Shown: piece after piece, positions 37,762 to 46,855 of the stretch
How the letters are laid out: each line of letters begins with the position of its first letter
Position numbering within the stretch: position 1 is the stretch's first letter
Notes under the pieces: generated by a model
Seen by the model: the letters and a program-made list of their open reading frames with translations, nothing else
What the model was told of the DNA's origin: nothing
The model's database searches: none
NCBI RefSeq assembly: GCF_003314995.1
Contig: NZ_QNRH01000001.1
Location: 124,001 to 188,000 of the forward strand
Length of the DNA stretch: 64,000 bases
Reading direction: 5' to 3'
DNA from: Pseudochrobactrum asaccharolyticum
GTDB lineage: Bacteria > Pseudomonadota > Alphaproteobacteria > Rhizobiales > Rhizobiaceae
Position numbers and translations under genes: made by a program

Positions 37762-38596
37762 TACGGATAAATTGGCTGATACGGCTGACCTGCAACTCAT
37801 CCGCGATGCAGCGGCGGAAGCTGGTAAAATTGCCCTGCATTATTACGGCAAAGATCCGGAAGTCTGGCTGAAAAACGGCCAGTCTCCGGTGAGTGAAGCA
37901 GATTTGGCAGTTGACCGTTTTCTGCAGCAGTCTTTGCTGCAGGCGCGGCCGGATTACGGCTGGATATCCGAAGAGACGGCAACTGATCAGCAACGCACAG
38001 GTCGTAAGCGGGCATTTGTTGTTGATCCGATTGACGGTACACGTGCTTTTCTCGCCGGTGATAATCAGTGGTGTGTGAGTATTGCCGTGATCGAAGACGG
38101 CAAGCCGCGCTGTGGCGTGCTGGATGTGCCGGTGCGCAAAGAGGTTCTGACGGCAGTGCACGGGCAGGGTGCTTTTCAAAACGACAGGGCGATCAGCGCG
38201 CATTTGCCGGATGACGGGCGCAGTTATCCGGTGGCAATGTCCCGATCACATTTTAATGAACTGCCGGAGGGCTTTCGCAGCAAAGTCGCTTTTGCATCCT
38301 ATGTGCCGTCTCTGGCCTATCGCATCGCCAAGGTCGGGCGGAGTGAGCTGGCGGGCACTTTTGTGCGCGGCGGCGCGCATGACTGGGATCTGGCGGCAGC
38401 GGATTTGCTGCTCTCAGAGGCTGGCGGAAAGCTTTTGACCCTTGAAGGTCAGGCACTTAGCTATGGTGGTGAACGGGGGATGATCACAGGTCGCAAACCA
38501 TTCAGTCATGATGTGCTGGTTGCGGCTGTTGCAGGCTTTGACGGTGAGATGCTCAGTGTTGTGCGGCAACTCTTATCGGGGCACGACAATGCTTGA
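37748..38596 (+). CDS. cysQ: 3'(2'),5'-bisphosphate nucleotidase / inositol monophosphatase family
   Basis: A 282-residue magnesium-dependent, lithium-sensitive phosphatase of the IMPase superfamily, most like CysQ, which removes the 3'-phosphate from PAP. Metal-binding motifs are ISEETATD, VVDPIDGTRAFLAG (DPIDGT) and GGAHDWDLAAADLLLSEAGG. The TTG at 37748, preceded by AAGGA, is the most likely start and lies inside the pmbA 3' end; a TTG at 37772 would also give a full domain. The overlap makes translational coupling with pmbA likely. A substrate other than PAP is possible. Confidence 0.87.
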   Translation: MPESNTDKLADTADLQLIRDAAAEAGKIALHYYGKDPEVWLKNGQSPVSEADLAVDRFLQQSLLQARPDYGWISEETATDQQRTGRKRAFVVDPIDGTRAFLAGDNQWCVSIAVIEDGKPRCGVLDVPVRKEVLTAVHGQGAFQNDRAISAHLPDDGRSYPVAMSRSHFNELPEGFRSKVAFASYVPSLAYRIAKVGRSELAGTFVRGGAHDWDLAAADLLLSEAGGKLLTLEGQALSYGGERGMITGRKPFSHDVLVAAVAGFDGEMLSVVRQLLSGHDNA

Positions 38597-38660
38597 TTGA
38601 GGCTTGATCGGGCTCTGATCCGGCTTCCGCAACAGGCATATCCAAAATACGATAAATTAA

Positions 38661-38707
38661 AGAGTGTGCAGTGATCGCTCTGGTTGAACTTGAGCGTAAA
38701 CCACTCT
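38661..38707. repeat. AGAGYG-type palindromic repeat
   Basis: AGAGTG at the left and CACTCT at the right bound a 47-base unit that includes GAGCGTAAACCACTCTA. The same right end, CGTAAACCGCTCTA, occurs at 42563-42576. It sits between cysQ and the DUF4170 gene. Confidence 0.6.
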
Positions 38708-38786
38708 AAAGAAGGCGCTAACAGGGGCTGTGCCGCAATTGGCGCTGCCCTTCCGGCAACGTAATCTCAGTGACAGGATTAGACCC

Positions 38787-39056
38787 ATGACCGTATCTGG
38801 TGAAAACAAACAGCTGCTGCATTTGGTATTCGGCGGCGAATTGAAGACATTGAACTCGATGGAGTTCCGTGATCTCGAAAAGCTGGATATCGTCGGCATC
38901 TATCCGAATTATGAAACAGCTAAAATGGCTTGGAAATCCAAGGCTCAAGCGACTGTTGATAATGCGCATATGCGTTATTTCATCGTTCATATGCACCGCC
39001 TGCTGGATCCTGCAAGCGCGATTGCTGAAGCTGTTAATTCTGCAGATAAAGCCTGA
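38787..39056 (+). CDS. DUF4170 family protein
   Basis: An 89-residue soluble protein (MTVSGENKQLLHLVFGGELK, then DLEKLDIVGIYPNYETAKMA and HMRYFIVHMHRLLDP) that fits DUF4170, a small alphaproteobacterial family of unknown function regularly found before DUF374 and waaA. The ATG at 38787 follows AGGA. It is the first gene of the lipid A/Kdo cluster here, with nine bases to the next start, so a role in envelope or lipid A assembly is a fair guess but not shown. Confidence 0.85.
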   Translation: MTVSGENKQLLHLVFGGELKTLNSMEFRDLEKLDIVGIYPNYETAKMAWKSKAQATVDNAHMRYFIVHMHRLLDPASAIAEAVNSADKA

Positions 39057-39065
39057 TAGCGCATT

Positions 39066-39836
39066 TTGACTGTGTCAGGTTATAATGTGCAGCAAGACGG
39101 ATTTCTGAAACGCGTTTGGCAGCGTATTCGCGAGCCTTTGGCGCGTTCAGAAATGCTGAAGACGGTGCTGGTCAATTTGATTTCAGGCTATCTCCGGCTG
39201 GTCTATGCTACCAATAAACGCCTGCCCGGTTTTGATGAAACCATCGCATCCCAAAAACAGCACACGCCCTATATCGTCACTTTCTGGCATGGTCAGCATT
39301 TGATGGGCACGTTTGTGCGTGAAAAATCTGTGCCGGTTGTGGCCATGTTTTCACGCAGTGCTGATGCGGAGCTGAATGCGCGTGTGGCGGAAAAACTCGG
39401 CCTGCAAACGGTTCGCGGTTCCGGCGGACGCGCAGACAGCAATAATAGCGGCAAAGGTGGTGCACGTGCTCTGATCACCCTGAAACGGGCTTTGGATCAG
39501 GGCATCAGCACCGGCATGATTGCTGATGTGGCGCATAGTCCGGTGCGTGAGGCAGGGCAGGGGATTATCCTGTTAGCCAAATTGTCCGGCCGCCCGATCC
39601 TGCCGGTTGCCTATGCTTTTTCCCGTTGTATTGTTTTGCAGAGAAGCTGGGATAAGACATCCATTCCACTGCCTTTTGGCCGCTCGGCCGCAGTGACAAC
39701 AGAACCGGTTTGGGTGCCTGTGGATGCGGATGAGAATCTGCTCGAAGAGAAGCGTTTGGAACTGACCCGCAAGCTCGATGCAGCCACGGATGCAGCCTAT
39801 AAACAGTTGGGATTGCAAACACCTCCTGCCCGATAA
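39066..39836 (+). CDS. DUF374 lysophospholipid acyltransferase family protein
   Basis: A 256-residue protein related to LpxL-type acyltransferases. The central region holds VTFWHGQHLMGTFVREKSV (with the conserved His), SRSADAELNARVAEKLGL, RGSGGRADSNNSGKGGARAL and GMIADVAHSPVREAGQGIIL, which follow the DUF374 pattern. It is encoded between DUF4170 and waaA, which in many alphaproteobacteria marks the gene for a Kdo/lipid A-associated acyltransferase. The start is TTG at 39066 or GTG at 39072; both lack a strong ribosome binding site, in keeping with coupling to the gene nine bases upstream. Substrate is unproven. Confidence 0.87.
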   Translation: MTVSGYNVQQDGFLKRVWQRIREPLARSEMLKTVLVNLISGYLRLVYATNKRLPGFDETIASQKQHTPYIVTFWHGQHLMGTFVREKSVPVVAMFSRSADAELNARVAEKLGLQTVRGSGGRADSNNSGKGGARALITLKRALDQGISTGMIADVAHSPVREAGQGIILLAKLSGRPILPVAYAFSRCIVLQRSWDKTSIPLPFGRSAAVTTEPVWVPVDADENLLEEKRLELTRKLDAATDAAYKQLGLQTPPAR

Positions 39837-40062
39837 CAATTAATTGTGATAGCGTCCGGCATTCTTTTGTTTAATGACGGGGTTATCAGTTATTGGTGTA
39901 TAAGCTTAAGATAGGCTTGGTGTGCTGAGCATCTTGGTGCAAGATTTTAACCGGTTGCCTGTAAGCGCAACAGTTTCAGTATTCCGTGTTTTTCCGGCAT
40001 TTCAAATTCAGACAAGGCAGCAATAAGCTTTTCTGATAGAGCTATCCGGTATGGAGATAAGA

Positions 40063-41412
40063 ATGAGTGAAAAATGGGCCCACACTGTTCTTAAGATTTA
40101 CAAGGCTGCCGGTTGTGCGGCCTATCCGCTGATCGGGCCCTATATCAGCTATCGCGTTTCCAAAGGTAAAGAAGACCGCAGTCGCCGCTCCGAGCGCTAT
40201 GGCCGCAGTCAAATTACCCGTCCTGAAGGACCGCTGGTCTGGATGCATGCCGCAAGTGTCGGTGAATTTATCGCGATCCTGCCGTTGGTTGAACATTTCC
40301 TTGCGCAGGATATTCGCATTCTCCTCACCACCGGCACACGGACTTCTGCGGCATTGGTGGCCGAGCGCCTCGGCGACCGTGTTATTCATCAATATGTGCC
40401 GCTTGATCTGTTGCCTGCCGTGCGCCGTTTTCTCGATCACTGGCAGCCGGATGTGGCGATTAAATGTGAATCCGAAATCTGGCCGATGGCCATTCTTGAA
40501 CTTGGAAAACGCCATATTCCGCAAATTCTGATTAACGGTCGTATGTCTGACCGCTCTTATGCAAAGTGGAAAAAGCGCAGTTCTGTTGCTGAAGCTTTGT
40601 TCGAGAACTTTGCCCATGTGGTTGCACAATCTGATGCGGATGGTGAACGGTTCCGCCAGCTGGGCGCACGTCCGGTGACAATCTCAGGCAATCTCAAAGT
40701 GGATACGGATGCACCGCCGGTGGATGCACAAGAGCTGGAACGTCTGCAAAAACAGATCGGCAAGCGCAAAGTCTGGGCTGCTATTTCCACCCATGACGGC
40801 GAGGAAGAAATTGCAGCGACTGTGCATACTATGCTCAGCACCCGCCATCCGGACTTGCTGACCATGATCGTGCCGCGGCATCCGGATCGTGCAGAGGCAA
40901 TCCGTGCTGCAATTGAAGCTAAAGGGCTCACTGTGGCACAACGCAGCCATAATGAAGATATTACCCCGCAAACGGCGGTTTATCTTGGCGATACAATCGG
41001 CGAAATGGGGCTCTATCTGCGTCTGTCGCAGATTGCTTTTGTGGGCAAATCCCTGACCGGTGAGGGCGGGCAAAATCCGCTGGAACCGGCAATGCTTGGC
41101 ACAGCGGTTCTGTCCGGTCGTAATGTGCAGAACTTCCGTGAATCCTATCAGCGCCTGATTAAAAACGGCGGCGCGAAACTGGTCAGCGATCATAATATGC
41201 TGGCCGGTGCAGTGAACTTCCTGTTCAACAATCCGGAAAAACTGGCAGCTATGACCGAATCCGGAAAACGCACGGTCGGTGATATGCGCGGTGCGCTGGA
41301 ACGTACACTGACAGCGCTTGAACCGTTTATCCGGCCTTTGGCGGTGAAATCACGTCTCTATACAACTGTGTCTGAGACCGCACCGGAGACTGAAGCGCCG
41401 GAGCAGCAATAA
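40063..41412 (+). CDS. waaA: 3-deoxy-D-manno-octulosonic acid transferase
   Basis: Adds Kdo to lipid A precursor at the inner face of the inner membrane. The 449-residue GT30 glycosyltransferase has an N-terminal membrane-associated segment (KIYKAAGCAAYPLIGPYISY), the acceptor-domain blocks VWMHAASVGEFIAILPLVEH and LLTTGTRTSAALVAERLGD, the FGGLI-like CESEIWPMAILELGKR, and the donor-domain block GKSLTGEGGQNPLEPAMLGT. The ATG at 40063 follows GGAGATAAGA; the ATG at 40051 is part of that binding site region. A 226-base gap upstream may carry its own promoter. Its stop overlaps the lpxK start (TAATG). Confidence 0.96.
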   Translation: MSEKWAHTVLKIYKAAGCAAYPLIGPYISYRVSKGKEDRSRRSERYGRSQITRPEGPLVWMHAASVGEFIAILPLVEHFLAQDIRILLTTGTRTSAALVAERLGDRVIHQYVPLDLLPAVRRFLDHWQPDVAIKCESEIWPMAILELGKRHIPQILINGRMSDRSYAKWKKRSSVAEALFENFAHVVAQSDADGERFRQLGARPVTISGNLKVDTDAPPVDAQELERLQKQIGKRKVWAAISTHDGEEEIAATVHTMLSTRHPDLLTMIVPRHPDRAEAIRAAIEAKGLTVAQRSHNEDITPQTAVYLGDTIGEMGLYLRLSQIAFVGKSLTGEGGQNPLEPAMLGTAVLSGRNVQNFRESYQRLIKNGGAKLVSDHNMLAGAVNFLFNNPEKLAAMTESGKRTVGDMRGALERTLTALEPFIRPLAVKSRLYTTVSETAPETEAPEQQ

Positions 41413-42473
41413 TGGCTGCCGGCAAATCACAGCGGGATGCTTCATCCTTCTGGTGGGATAAAGCCGGTTGGCAGGCATGTATGCTGTCCCCTTTGGCTGC
41501 GATCTACGGCTCGGTCGCTAAAAAACGCATGATCAATACGGAACCGCCGCAAATTGATCTGCCGGTTCTATGTATCGGCAATTTCACTGTTGGCGGTGCG
41601 GGTAAAACCCCGACCTGTATTGCTTTTGCGGAAGCTGCAAAAGCGGAAGGCTTTAAGCCTGGTATTGTTTCGCGTGGCTATGGCGGTTCTTTCAAAGGTG
41701 TCCATCTTGTTGATCCCGCACGGGATACTGCAAAACTGACCGGTGATGAACCGCTCTTGCTGGCGCGCCATGCAATGGTTGCCGTATGCGCCAATCGCCT
41801 GAATGCCGCGCAATTGCTGGAGCAGCAGGGATGCGATTTCATCATCATGGATGATGGGTTTCAGAGCGCGCGTCTGTTTTATGATTATGCATTGGTGGTG
41901 ATTGATGCTGCACGGGGTATCGGTAATGGCCGGATCATTCCGGCGGGGCCGTTGCGTGCGCCGTTGCCTGCACAGATGCAGCAGGCATCAGCACTTCTGC
42001 GTATCACGCCGAATCATCTGAAGGGCCATGATGCTTCGGAAAATGTGATCCGCATGGCAGCACGCGGCAATAAGCCGTTTTTTGATGCACGGCTGGTTTC
42101 AGTGGCAGAGCAACCGGCTGAGGGGAAAGGGTTTCTTGCTTTTGCCGGTATCGGCAATCCGCAGAAATTCTATAGCAGCGTGACAGAACTTGGCGGGGAA
42201 GTGGTGATCAGCCGGTCTTTCGGCGATCATTACAGCTACAAGCCGGAGGATATCCGCAAGCTTTTAGCGGAGGCGCGCGAAGCCAATCTGATTTTGGCAA
42301 CAACAGCCAAAGATTACGTGCGCCTGCGTGAAATACAGTCATCGGTCGAGGGTGACTGGTTGCGCGAGATTGCGATTTTTGATGTGCGGCTTGATTTTGG
42401 CCGCGAGAAAATTTTGCAGCGCATTATAAAAACAACACGGCAAAATTTTCTCGAGCGCAGTCTGGAAATTTAG
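41412..42473 (+). CDS. lpxK: Tetraacyldisaccharide 4'-kinase
   Basis: Phosphorylates the 4' position of tetraacyldisaccharide-1-phosphate to make lipid IVA, at the inner membrane. The 353-residue product has an N-terminal amphipathic region (WQACMLSPLAAIYGSVAKKR), the P-loop GNFTVGGAGKTPT, the DDGFQSARLFYDYALVVID block with the catalytic Asp residues, and PAGPLRAPLPAQMQQASAL. It shares one base with the waaA stop. The C-terminus DVRLDFGREKILQRIIKTTR is the usual family end. The stop codon itself is part of the following repeat. Confidence 0.96.
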   Translation: MAAGKSQRDASSFWWDKAGWQACMLSPLAAIYGSVAKKRMINTEPPQIDLPVLCIGNFTVGGAGKTPTCIAFAEAAKAEGFKPGIVSRGYGGSFKGVHLVDPARDTAKLTGDEPLLLARHAMVAVCANRLNAAQLLEQQGCDFIIMDDGFQSARLFYDYALVVIDAARGIGNGRIIPAGPLRAPLPAQMQQASALLRITPNHLKGHDASENVIRMAARGNKPFFDARLVSVAEQPAEGKGFLAFAGIGNPQKFYSSVTELGGEVVISRSFGDHYSYKPEDIRKLLAEAREANLILATTAKDYVRLREIQSSVEGDWLREIAIFDVRLDFGREKILQRIIKTTRQNFLERSLEI

Positions 42474-42578
42474 AGCATTTCACATTCAAGTTGATCTAAC
42501 TTGAATGGCATGACAATGCGACCAGACAAGGAATCTAGAGCGAGCGCCATGATCCACTCTGGACGTAAACCGCTCTAG
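42471..42578. repeat. Dispersed Rhizobiales-type repeat, copy 2
   Basis: Begins TAGAGCATTTC, includes the hairpin ATTCAAGTT-gatct-AACTTGAAT (42484-42506), then AATGCGACCAGACAAGG and a terminal palindromic unit CTAGAGCGAG...CGCTCTAG (42535-42577). Its first base is the T of the lpxK stop codon, and its right end abuts the GNAT gene stop, so it fills the whole gap between two convergent genes and may terminate both. Confidence 0.65.
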
Positions 42579-43040
42579 TCAGAGCGCGATGCGGTAAATA
42601 TTGAGATCGTCAATATTCTCTTCAATCAGCACCCAATCGCGTGCTGCATAATAGTCATGTTTATCGGCTTCCGCACAGAGATAAACTTCCGGAAACCCCT
42701 GTTCGCGTGCTTTTTCAATCGCCGCTTTAATCAGCGCGCTGCCGATACCAAAGGAGCGCTGTTTTTCATCAACCCACAGTGCCGCTACCCATGGGGTATA
42801 TTGCGGGCGGGCTTCCATATCGCTGTCGATCAGTGATGCAGTCCCGAGAAATTCAGCGCCGTCATGGGCGATAAGGGCAACCGGCGTGGTCTCTGCAGTG
42901 AGATTTTCCTCGAACAGACCTTTGATAAAGTCCAGTTCGTGGCCATCCTGCCGCCACCATGCATTCCAGACGCGGTCGGCTGCATCGCCGAGAAATTCCG
43001 GACGGGCTTTAAGATCGGATATTGTATATGACTTTGTCAT
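42579..43040 (-). CDS. GNAT family N-acetyltransferase
   Basis: A 153-residue acetyl-CoA-dependent transferase. The cofactor loop is visible as WVDEKQRSFGIGSALIKAAI (R/Q-x-x-G-x-G/A pattern), preceded by the beta-strand TPWVAALWV and followed by EVYLCAEADKHDYYAARDW. Substrate is unknown. It lies just 11 bases after the DUF2093 gene on the same strand, so the two are likely cotranscribed with or downstream of mutL. Confidence 0.88.
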   Translation of the reverse strand: MTKSYTISDLKARPEFLGDAADRVWNAWWRQDGHELDFIKGLFEENLTAETTPVALIAHDGAEFLGTASLIDSDMEARPQYTPWVAALWVDEKQRSFGIGSALIKAAIEKAREQGFPEVYLCAEADKHDYYAARDWVLIEENIDDLNIYRIAL

Positions 43041-43051
43041 TTTAACTCAGA

Positions 43052-43282
43052 TTAATTCTTGCTGCGTTGGCGCAGATCTGGATTACTTTCAAGCTCACGC
43101 TGATAGGAAACGAGGCCGTTTACATAGGCTTCCTGACGGGCAACGCTCCAGTAACGCAGATCATCCAGCTCGATTTTCTCGGCTGTTACTGCGCAAATCA
43201 CATAGGAGCCCGGCTCAAGAACCTGATAGTCACCATCGAGGTAACGCAATTTGGCTTCACCGCTGCGATTGCTGGAAAACAT
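43052..43282 (-). CDS. DUF2093 family protein
   Basis: A small protein of 76 residues (MFSSNRSGEAKLRYLDGDYQ, VLEPGSYVICAVTAEKIELD, LRYWSVARQEAYVNGLVSYQ) that fits DUF2093, a short alphaproteobacterial family of unknown function. The pattern of aromatic and acidic residues suggests a compact beta fold. Starts at 43288 or a GTG at 43291 are possible too. It lies 42 bases after mutL on the same strand and before the GNAT gene. I recall DUF2093 near lpxK and mutL in Rhizobiales, as here. Confidence 0.82.
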   Translation of the reverse strand: MFSSNRSGEAKLRYLDGDYQVLEPGSYVICAVTAEKIELDDLRYWSVARQEAYVNGLVSYQRELESNPDLRQRSKN

Positions 43283-43323
43283 AGTCATCACTCTTTCTTG
43301 TCTTCAGTGTCTTTGGGTAATCT

Positions 43324-45273
43324 TTACCTGCGTCCGAACAGACGTTCAATATCACTGAGTTTTAATTCTATATATGTCGGCCGCCCGTGATTGCAGGTGC
43401 CGGAACCGGGAGTGGCTTCCATCTGACGCAGAAGAGCGTTCATTTCTTCGCCTTTCATGCGGCGGCCGGAACGCACAGAACCATGGCAGGCCATTGTCGC
43501 AGCCACATGATTGAGCATATCTTTCAGCCCGTTGGCGGTGTCATGCTCAGCAATCTCATCCGCGAGATCACGGATCAGTTGCTGCACATCCATTTCGCCG
43601 AGCATGGAGGGTGTTTCACGAACCGCCACCGCACCGGGGCCGAAACGCTCGACACTCAGGCCAAAGCGTTCCAGCGTTTCCGCATGGGAGACAACGCGCT
43701 CCGCATCTTCTTCCGGCAGGTCAACAATCTCTGGGATCAGCAGCATCTGCGCAGCCATCGGCTTGGCTTCCAGAGCGGTTTTCAGCGCTTCATAAACCAG
43801 TCGCTCATGAGCGGCATGCTGATCCACAATCACCAGACTATCTTCGGTCTGGGCGACAATATAATTGGCGTGGATCTGCGCCCGCGCAGCCCCGAGCGGT
43901 GCGCGCAGCAACTCTACTGGTGCTTCAATCTCTGCTGCGCGGCTGTCGGCACTGGGAGCCGTGAATTGCGAAATCGTTGCCTGCATCGCTTCGCCAAAAC
44001 CAGCCTGTTCATAACGCGGCGCTGGCTGGTTATCGAGATGCAGCGGGCGTTGTGCCGGATGGGCAGTTTGTGGCGACCATTCCTGTCGCGGTGCATCAGG
44101 CCGGTAGTTCGAGGCAGATTGCCAGTTACGGGCAGGGGAGGATGTAAAGCTGCCGGATGAACGCTGCGGCATATCGAATTGCGAGGCGCTGAAGTCTTTG
44201 CTCTCAAAACCCTGTGCCTGAAAAGCTTTCAACATGGCTTCTGCACCGCTGGTGGCAGGGCGAATACCCGACTGCGCCAGAGCATGACGAATGGTGCCGA
44301 CAATCAGACCGCGCACCAATCCAGGATCACGAAAGCGCACATCTGCCTTAGCCGGATGCACATTGACATCGACATGGGACGGATCAAGCTGGAGAAACAA
44401 CACACCGACCGGATGGCGGTCGCGGGCAATCACATCGGAATAGGCACCGCGCAATGCGCCAAACACCTGTTTGTCGCGCACCGGACGGCCATTAATATAG
44501 GCAAACTGGTGCAGGGAATTGGCACGGTTGAACGACGGAATTGCGGTGAAACCGGTCAGGCGCACGCCTTCGCGCTCGCTGTCGAGTGCCAGTGCATTTC
44601 CAGAAAAATCAGTGCCGAGAACCTGCGAAATACGCTCGAGCATTGCCGCTTCACTGACCGTTTCTCCGGTGCTGCACGTCGCAGGTAGTTCCAGCGGGCT
44701 GCGGTCTGTACCGGCGATGGAGAACCGGATTTGCGGAAAGGAAATCGCGATACGCTTGATCACTTCCGTAATCGCAGTGGATTCGGCACGATCGGTTTTC
44801 ATGAATTTCAGACGGGCAGGGGTCGCGTAAAACAGATCGCTGACTTCAACGATGGTTCCGCGATTGATCGCAGTCGGGCGCGGCCCTTCGAGATAGCCAC
44901 CACGCACAACGACCTCATAACCGGAATCAGCCTCAGCGGTGCGGGATTTAATGCTCAGGCGCGCAACGGAGCCAATGGATGGCAGTGCTTCGCCGCGAAA
45001 ACCAAGGGCGCGGATATCATGCACATCATCGGTTAGTTTGGATGTGCAGTGGCGCGAGACAGCCAGTGTCAGTTCATCCGCTGGTATACCGCCGCCATTA
45101 TCTGTCACACGGATCAGATTCTTGCCGCCACCGGCAGTTACCACTTCAATACGTGTGGCACCGGCGTCAATCGCATTTTCTACCAGTTCTTTTACCACGC
45201 TGGCAGGGCGTTCAATAACCTCACCGGCAGCAATCTGGTTGATAATGGTTTCGCTCAGGAGCCTGATAGACAT
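43324..45273 (-). CDS. mutL: DNA mismatch repair protein MutL
   Basis: Links mismatch recognition by MutS to strand removal. The 649-residue product has the GHKL ATPase domain ([47 protein letters not shown]), a proline- and serine-rich linker around residues 350-440, and a C-terminal dimerisation domain with [12 protein letters not shown], which matches the DQHA(x)2E(x)4E endonuclease motif. It should therefore nick DNA itself, as expected in bacteria without MutH. The start at 45273 is chosen by homology; the frame is open 44 codons further upstream, overlapping the TIGR01244 gene end. Confidence 0.96.
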   Translation of the reverse strand: MSIRLLSETIINQIAAGEVIERPASVVKELVENAIDAGATRIEVVTAGGGKNLIRVTDNGGGIPADELTLAVSRHCTSKLTDDVHDIRALGFRGEALPSIGSVARLSIKSRTAEADSGYEVVVRGGYLEGPRPTAINRGTIVEVSDLFYATPARLKFMKTDRAESTAITEVIKRIAISFPQIRFSIAGTDRSPLELPATCSTGETVSEAAMLERISQVLGTDFSGNALALDSEREGVRLTGFTAIPSFNRANSLHQFAYINGRPVRDKQVFGALRGAYSDVIARDRHPVGVLFLQLDPSHVDVNVHPAKADVRFRDPGLVRGLIVGTIRHALAQSGIRPATSGAEAMLKAFQAQGFESKDFSASQFDMPQRSSGSFTSSPARNWQSASNYRPDAPRQEWSPQTAHPAQRPLHLDNQPAPRYEQAGFGEAMQATISQFTAPSADSRAAEIEAPVELLRAPLGAARAQIHANYIVAQTEDSLVIVDQHAAHERLVYEALKTALEAKPMAAQMLLIPEIVDLPEEDAERVVSHAETLERFGLSVERFGPGAVAVRETPSMLGEMDVQQLIRDLADEIAEHDTANGLKDMLNHVAATMACHGSVRSGRRMKGEEMNALLRQMEATPGSGTCNHGRPTYIELKLSDIERLFGRR

Positions 45274-45341
45274 ATGAATGATCCGGTGAGTTGATGGTTT
45301 GGCTTGTGTGCGGATTGTCTCCGCACACAATATTAGGTTAA

Positions 45342-45683
45342 TCAGCGCTGTTTTTGCTGCTGAACAATGCCGTAAAGATTGGTGCAGCGTGTGCCCGAGC
45401 GGCAATACGCCAGAATTGGCGTTGGTGCGTTCTCTACAGCTGCGGTCATCTCATCCAGATTTTCCTGTGTGATCTGGCCGCCCGCTACAGGAATGAAATA
45501 GGTTTGCAGACCCGCAGCTGTTGCAGCCTGTGCAACGGCATCATAGAGCGGCTGGCCGTCGGATTCATGATCCGGACGGTTGCAGATCAGGGTTTTGAAA
45601 CCCTGCGCCACAACTCCGGCAATATCTTCCGGTGCCAGCTGGCCGGTAACAGCAAAATTTTCATCAATCAGACGAATATCCAT
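45342..45683 (-). CDS. TIGR01244-family protein (DUF442; phosphatase/sulfurtransferase-like)
   Basis: A 113-residue single-domain protein of the beta-lactamase-hydrolase-like/DUF442 group. It has [35 protein letters not shown] and the CxxxxxR signature CRSGTR at about residues 94-99, the phosphatase-type P-loop. In relatives the domain precedes a persulfide dioxygenase and is linked to sulfide handling; here it stands alone. It lies about 70 bases upstream of mutL on the same strand. Whether the activity is a phosphatase or a sulfurtransferase is not settled by the sequence. Confidence 0.88.
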   Translation of the reverse strand: MDIRLIDENFAVTGQLAPEDIAGVVAQGFKTLICNRPDHESDGQPLYDAVAQAATAAGLQTYFIPVAGGQITQENLDEMTAAVENAPTPILAYCRSGTRCTNLYGIVQQQKQR

Positions 45684-45733
45684 AAATCAGAACCTCATTA
45701 AAGCTACCGCGAATATGCGACAATTAAAAGAAT

Positions 45734-45776
45734 CCAGAGCTCGTGCGGTGGCTGTGATCAAATACAACACGCTCTG
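45734..45776. repeat. CCAGAGC-type palindrome
   Basis: CCAGAGC and GCTCTGG bound a 43-base unit upstream of fdhD. It has the size and ends of the AGAGCG-type units at 26434, 38661 and 42535, but the inside is different, so membership is tentative. Confidence 0.4.
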
Positions 45777-45955
45777 GTGGATTTGTTTTCAGAATATACC
45801 ATCGCGATATGCTTACCACCCCGAAAGCGCGGATTGCCTGTTGAAACTGTCACGCAAAGCCTGAAACTTCACCGGATAAGCAACGTTTTTAGCGCTGGAA
45901 TATGCTTTCAGTAAAAGCATATAGTTATGCAGCCAAAGGGATGGAAGGGAACGTC

Positions 45956-46819
45956 ATGGATAAAAGCTGCAGCCTTGAGAGAGATGGTGCGGATATTCTG
46001 CCAGCCACATCTGAGGTCAGTAATATTATCCGCCGTCAGGGCAGGCTGAAAGCCTCGCACCGGCAGGTTGCGGAAGAGGTGCCGGTGGCGTTTTCCTATG
46101 GCGGTACTACCCATGCGGTAATGATGGCCAGCCCGCAGGATATTGAAGATTTTGCCGTTGGCTTCAGTCTCTGTGAGGGCATTATCGCACAGGCTTCGGA
46201 AATCGAGGCGGTGGCTATTCAGAGCTTTCCAGCCGGTATTGATGTGCAGATGCAATTATCCGATCAGCAGCGTGATGCCTTGACGGCGCGCCGCCGCCAT
46301 ATGGCAGGGCCGGTTGGCTGTGGGTTGTGTGGTATTGAATCCATTACTGAGGCCGTGCGGGAATTTCCGCCCGTTGAGAACAGCAATTTCACACTGCGCT
46401 CCGAGCAGATCGTGCAGGCGGCTGAGCAGATGTGGAATTTGCAGCTCTTGCATCGGGCAACCGGAGCCGTTCATGCAGCCGGTTTTTATCAGGCGCATCA
46501 GAGTGACGGCGAAATACTGGCCGTGCGGGAGGATGTCGGGCGGCATAATGCGCTGGACAAGCTGGCGGGCTTTTTGCTGCGCGGCAAGGGCAAAGCAGAA
46601 GGTGCGGATACCACGCGCGGTGCTGTAATGGTGACCAGTCGTGTTTCACTGGAAATGGTGCAGAAAACAGCGGCTATCCGTTCACCGGTCATCTTGGCGA
46701 TCTCTGCGCCAACGGCTCTGGCAATCCGTACCGCTGAGGCACTGAATATTACACTGGTTGCACTGGTACGTGGTGCGGAATTTGACGTCTATACCCATCC
46801 GCATCGGATTATAGAGTAA
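45956..46819 (+). CDS. fdhD: Formate dehydrogenase accessory sulfurtransferase FdhD
   Basis: Transfers sulfur from IscS to the molybdenum cofactor of formate dehydrogenase. The 287-residue product has FSYGGTTHAVMMASPQDIED, the cysteine pair in GPVGCGLCGIESI (CxxC), HAAGFYQAH, and the C-terminal blocks VREDVGRHNALDKLAGF and TSRVSLEMVQKTAAIRSPV. The ATG at 45956 is preceded by GGAAGGGAAC; two earlier in-frame starts (45902, 45941) are possible. No formate dehydrogenase genes are in the window; the fdhA at 54 kb is a formaldehyde dehydrogenase. Confidence 0.94.
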   Translation: MDKSCSLERDGADILPATSEVSNIIRRQGRLKASHRQVAEEVPVAFSYGGTTHAVMMASPQDIEDFAVGFSLCEGIIAQASEIEAVAIQSFPAGIDVQMQLSDQQRDALTARRRHMAGPVGCGLCGIESITEAVREFPPVENSNFTLRSEQIVQAAEQMWNLQLLHRATGAVHAAGFYQAHQSDGEILAVREDVGRHNALDKLAGFLLRGKGKAEGADTTRGAVMVTSRVSLEMVQKTAAIRSPVILAISAPTALAIRTAEALNITLVALVRGAEFDVYTHPHRIIE

Positions 46820-46851
46820 AAAGCGGCCTGCATAAGCAAGCCGCTTTCTTT
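46818..46851. terminator. Bidirectional terminator between fdhD and ribH2
   Basis: AAAGCGGC pairs with GCCGCTTT, with A and T flanks on both sides. It begins at the fdhD stop and ends just before the ribH2 stop. Confidence 0.75.
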
Positions 46852-46855
46852 AATT

